Shown here: positions 63,432-64,000 of the stretch, piece by piece
How positions within the stretch are numbered: position 1 is the first letter of the stretch
Layout of the letters: every line of letters starts with the position of its first letter
Assembly (NCBI GenBank): GCA_963710535.1
Contig: CAVQAW010000007.1
Coordinates: forward strand, 434,001 to 498,000
Source: Pelagihabitans sp963710535
Lineage (GTDB): Bacteria; Bacteroidota; Bacteroidia; Flavobacteriales; Flavobacteriaceae
Direction: 5' to 3'
Length of the DNA: 64,000 bases
Position numbers and translations under genes: made by a program
The notes under the pieces: generated by a model
Seen by the model: only the letters and a program-made list of their open reading frames with translations
What the model was told of the DNA's origin: nothing
The model's database searches: none

Positions 63432-63992
63432 ATGGCGCATTTAAAAAATATGGATCGAACAAAAAGAACACTTGAAGAACAGCGTATTGAATTTTCCAAT
63501 CAAAAATTCCTTGCAACCCCCTTAGCTGGATTGATCGTTTGGACCATAATCGGGTCTGTCGGGATTTTTTTCTCCGATTTTATTGCTGTTTGGACAATTT
63601 TTATCGGGACTGGAAGCATCGTTTACTTAGGCCTTTTCCTATCAAAATTTACGGGTGAAAACTTTCTGGATAAAAGTAAACCGAAAAATGAGTTCGATAC
63701 GCTCTTTCTTTTTACGGCGGCGCAGGCTATTCTGGTATACTCCATAGCAATTCCCTTCTTTCTCGTTGACTATACTTCACTACCAATGACTGTCGGAATT
63801 TTGACGGGTTTGATGTGGCTGCCATTTTCTTGGATCATTAAGCATTGGGTCGGGATTTTCCATACACTGACAAGAATTATTTTGGTTCTTTTACTTTGGT
63901 ATCTGCTTCCCGAATATAGGTTCGTTGCAATACCATTTGGAATAGTATTAATTTATATCATAACATTTCTTATTTTGAAAAGCAGAAAGTGA
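63432..63992 (+). CDS. Multi-pass membrane protein, DUF7010-like
   Basis: 186 residues (alternative ATG at 63450). A polar start (RTKRTLEEQRIEFSNQKFLATPLAG) is followed by about five or six transmembrane helices and a basic end (LKSRK). The EEQRxEF opening recalls DUF7010 proteins, but this is from memory and weak. AT-rich. Last gene before the window edge, directly behind the second gene-end repeat, so it looks like the next cassette-like unit. Confidence 0.65.
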   Translation: MAHLKNMDRTKRTLEEQRIEFSNQKFLATPLAGLIVWTIIGSVGIFFSDFIAVWTIFIGTGSIVYLGLFLSKFTGENFLDKSKPKNEFDTLFLFTAAQAILVYSIAIPFFLVDYTSLPMTVGILTGLMWLPFSWIIKHWVGIFHTLTRIILVLLLWYLLPEYRFVAIPFGIVLIYIITFLILKSRK

Positions 63993-64000
63993 GCTGTACT

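Noticed and set aside
1..64000. CRISPR arrays, tRNA, rRNA, transposase or prophage genes
   Set aside because: None seen; the repeats found are short intergenic or intragenic elements without spacers or mobility genes.

Overview
The window is chromosomal DNA from a marine-type member of the Flavobacteriaceae (Bacteroidota; Maribacter, Arenibacter or Muricauda-like). The grounds are -7 promoter boxes of the TAnnTTTG type instead of sigma70 hexamers, almost no Shine-Dalgarno sequences, many lipoproteins, two TonB-dependent receptors with carboxypeptidase-like N-domains, and families typical of the group (DUF6090, PadR-PspC-GIN, LytTR regulators, a 65-residue conserved protein next to oxyR). No rRNA, tRNA, CRISPR array, transposase or integrase was seen.

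Layout. 1-9 kb: a cut-off beta-propeller lipoprotein, katG, a membrane protein, a VOC-methyltransferase-VOC operon, a small outer-membrane barrel and a broken DUF885 protein. 9-17.6 kb: two exported type B carboxylesterases around a Nudix-type regulator, followed by a GH3 lipoprotein, a heme-binding protein, an exported intradiol dioxygenase homologue and YceI; this looks like a catabolic locus for an acylated or aryl glycoside. 17.8-23.5 kb: glucan phosphorylase, a flavin-binding protein and PEP synthase. 23.7-32 kb: a TonB receptor followed by an operon of Gfo/Idh/MocA oxidoreductase, sulfatase, lipoprotein formylglycine-generating enzyme and galactokinase, which suggests use of a sulfated galactose-containing substrate. 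32-41 kb: LytTR regulator, thioredoxin reductase, a dipeptide epimerase/AONS-like pair, and a five-gene envelope operon (DUF4870, NTF2-like, PadR, PspC, GIN) with a palindrome over its promoter. 41-52 kb: housekeeping and stress genes including AIM24-like, APC permease, Nudix, MsrA, DacB and the divergent oxyR/dps pair. 52-58 kb: a second TonB receptor, DoxX, CIA30, a sugar isomerase-like protein and a sugar-nucleotide-type epimerase. 58-64 kb: an AT-richer accessory stretch with a TolB-like lipoprotein, three DUF6090 genes, an amidohydrolase and a membrane protein, separated by repeated gene-end sequences and inverted repeats.

The most striking global feature is indel damage. Six genes (DUF885, esterase, katG, ppsA, sulfatase, DUF2461) are split by single-base shifts, and msrA hides two opposite shifts inside an open frame: 11 events, nine of them +1. 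Conserved protein sequence resumes immediately after each shift, so insertion-type sequencing or assembly error is the simplest reading, but recent decay or recoding cannot be excluded from the sequence alone.
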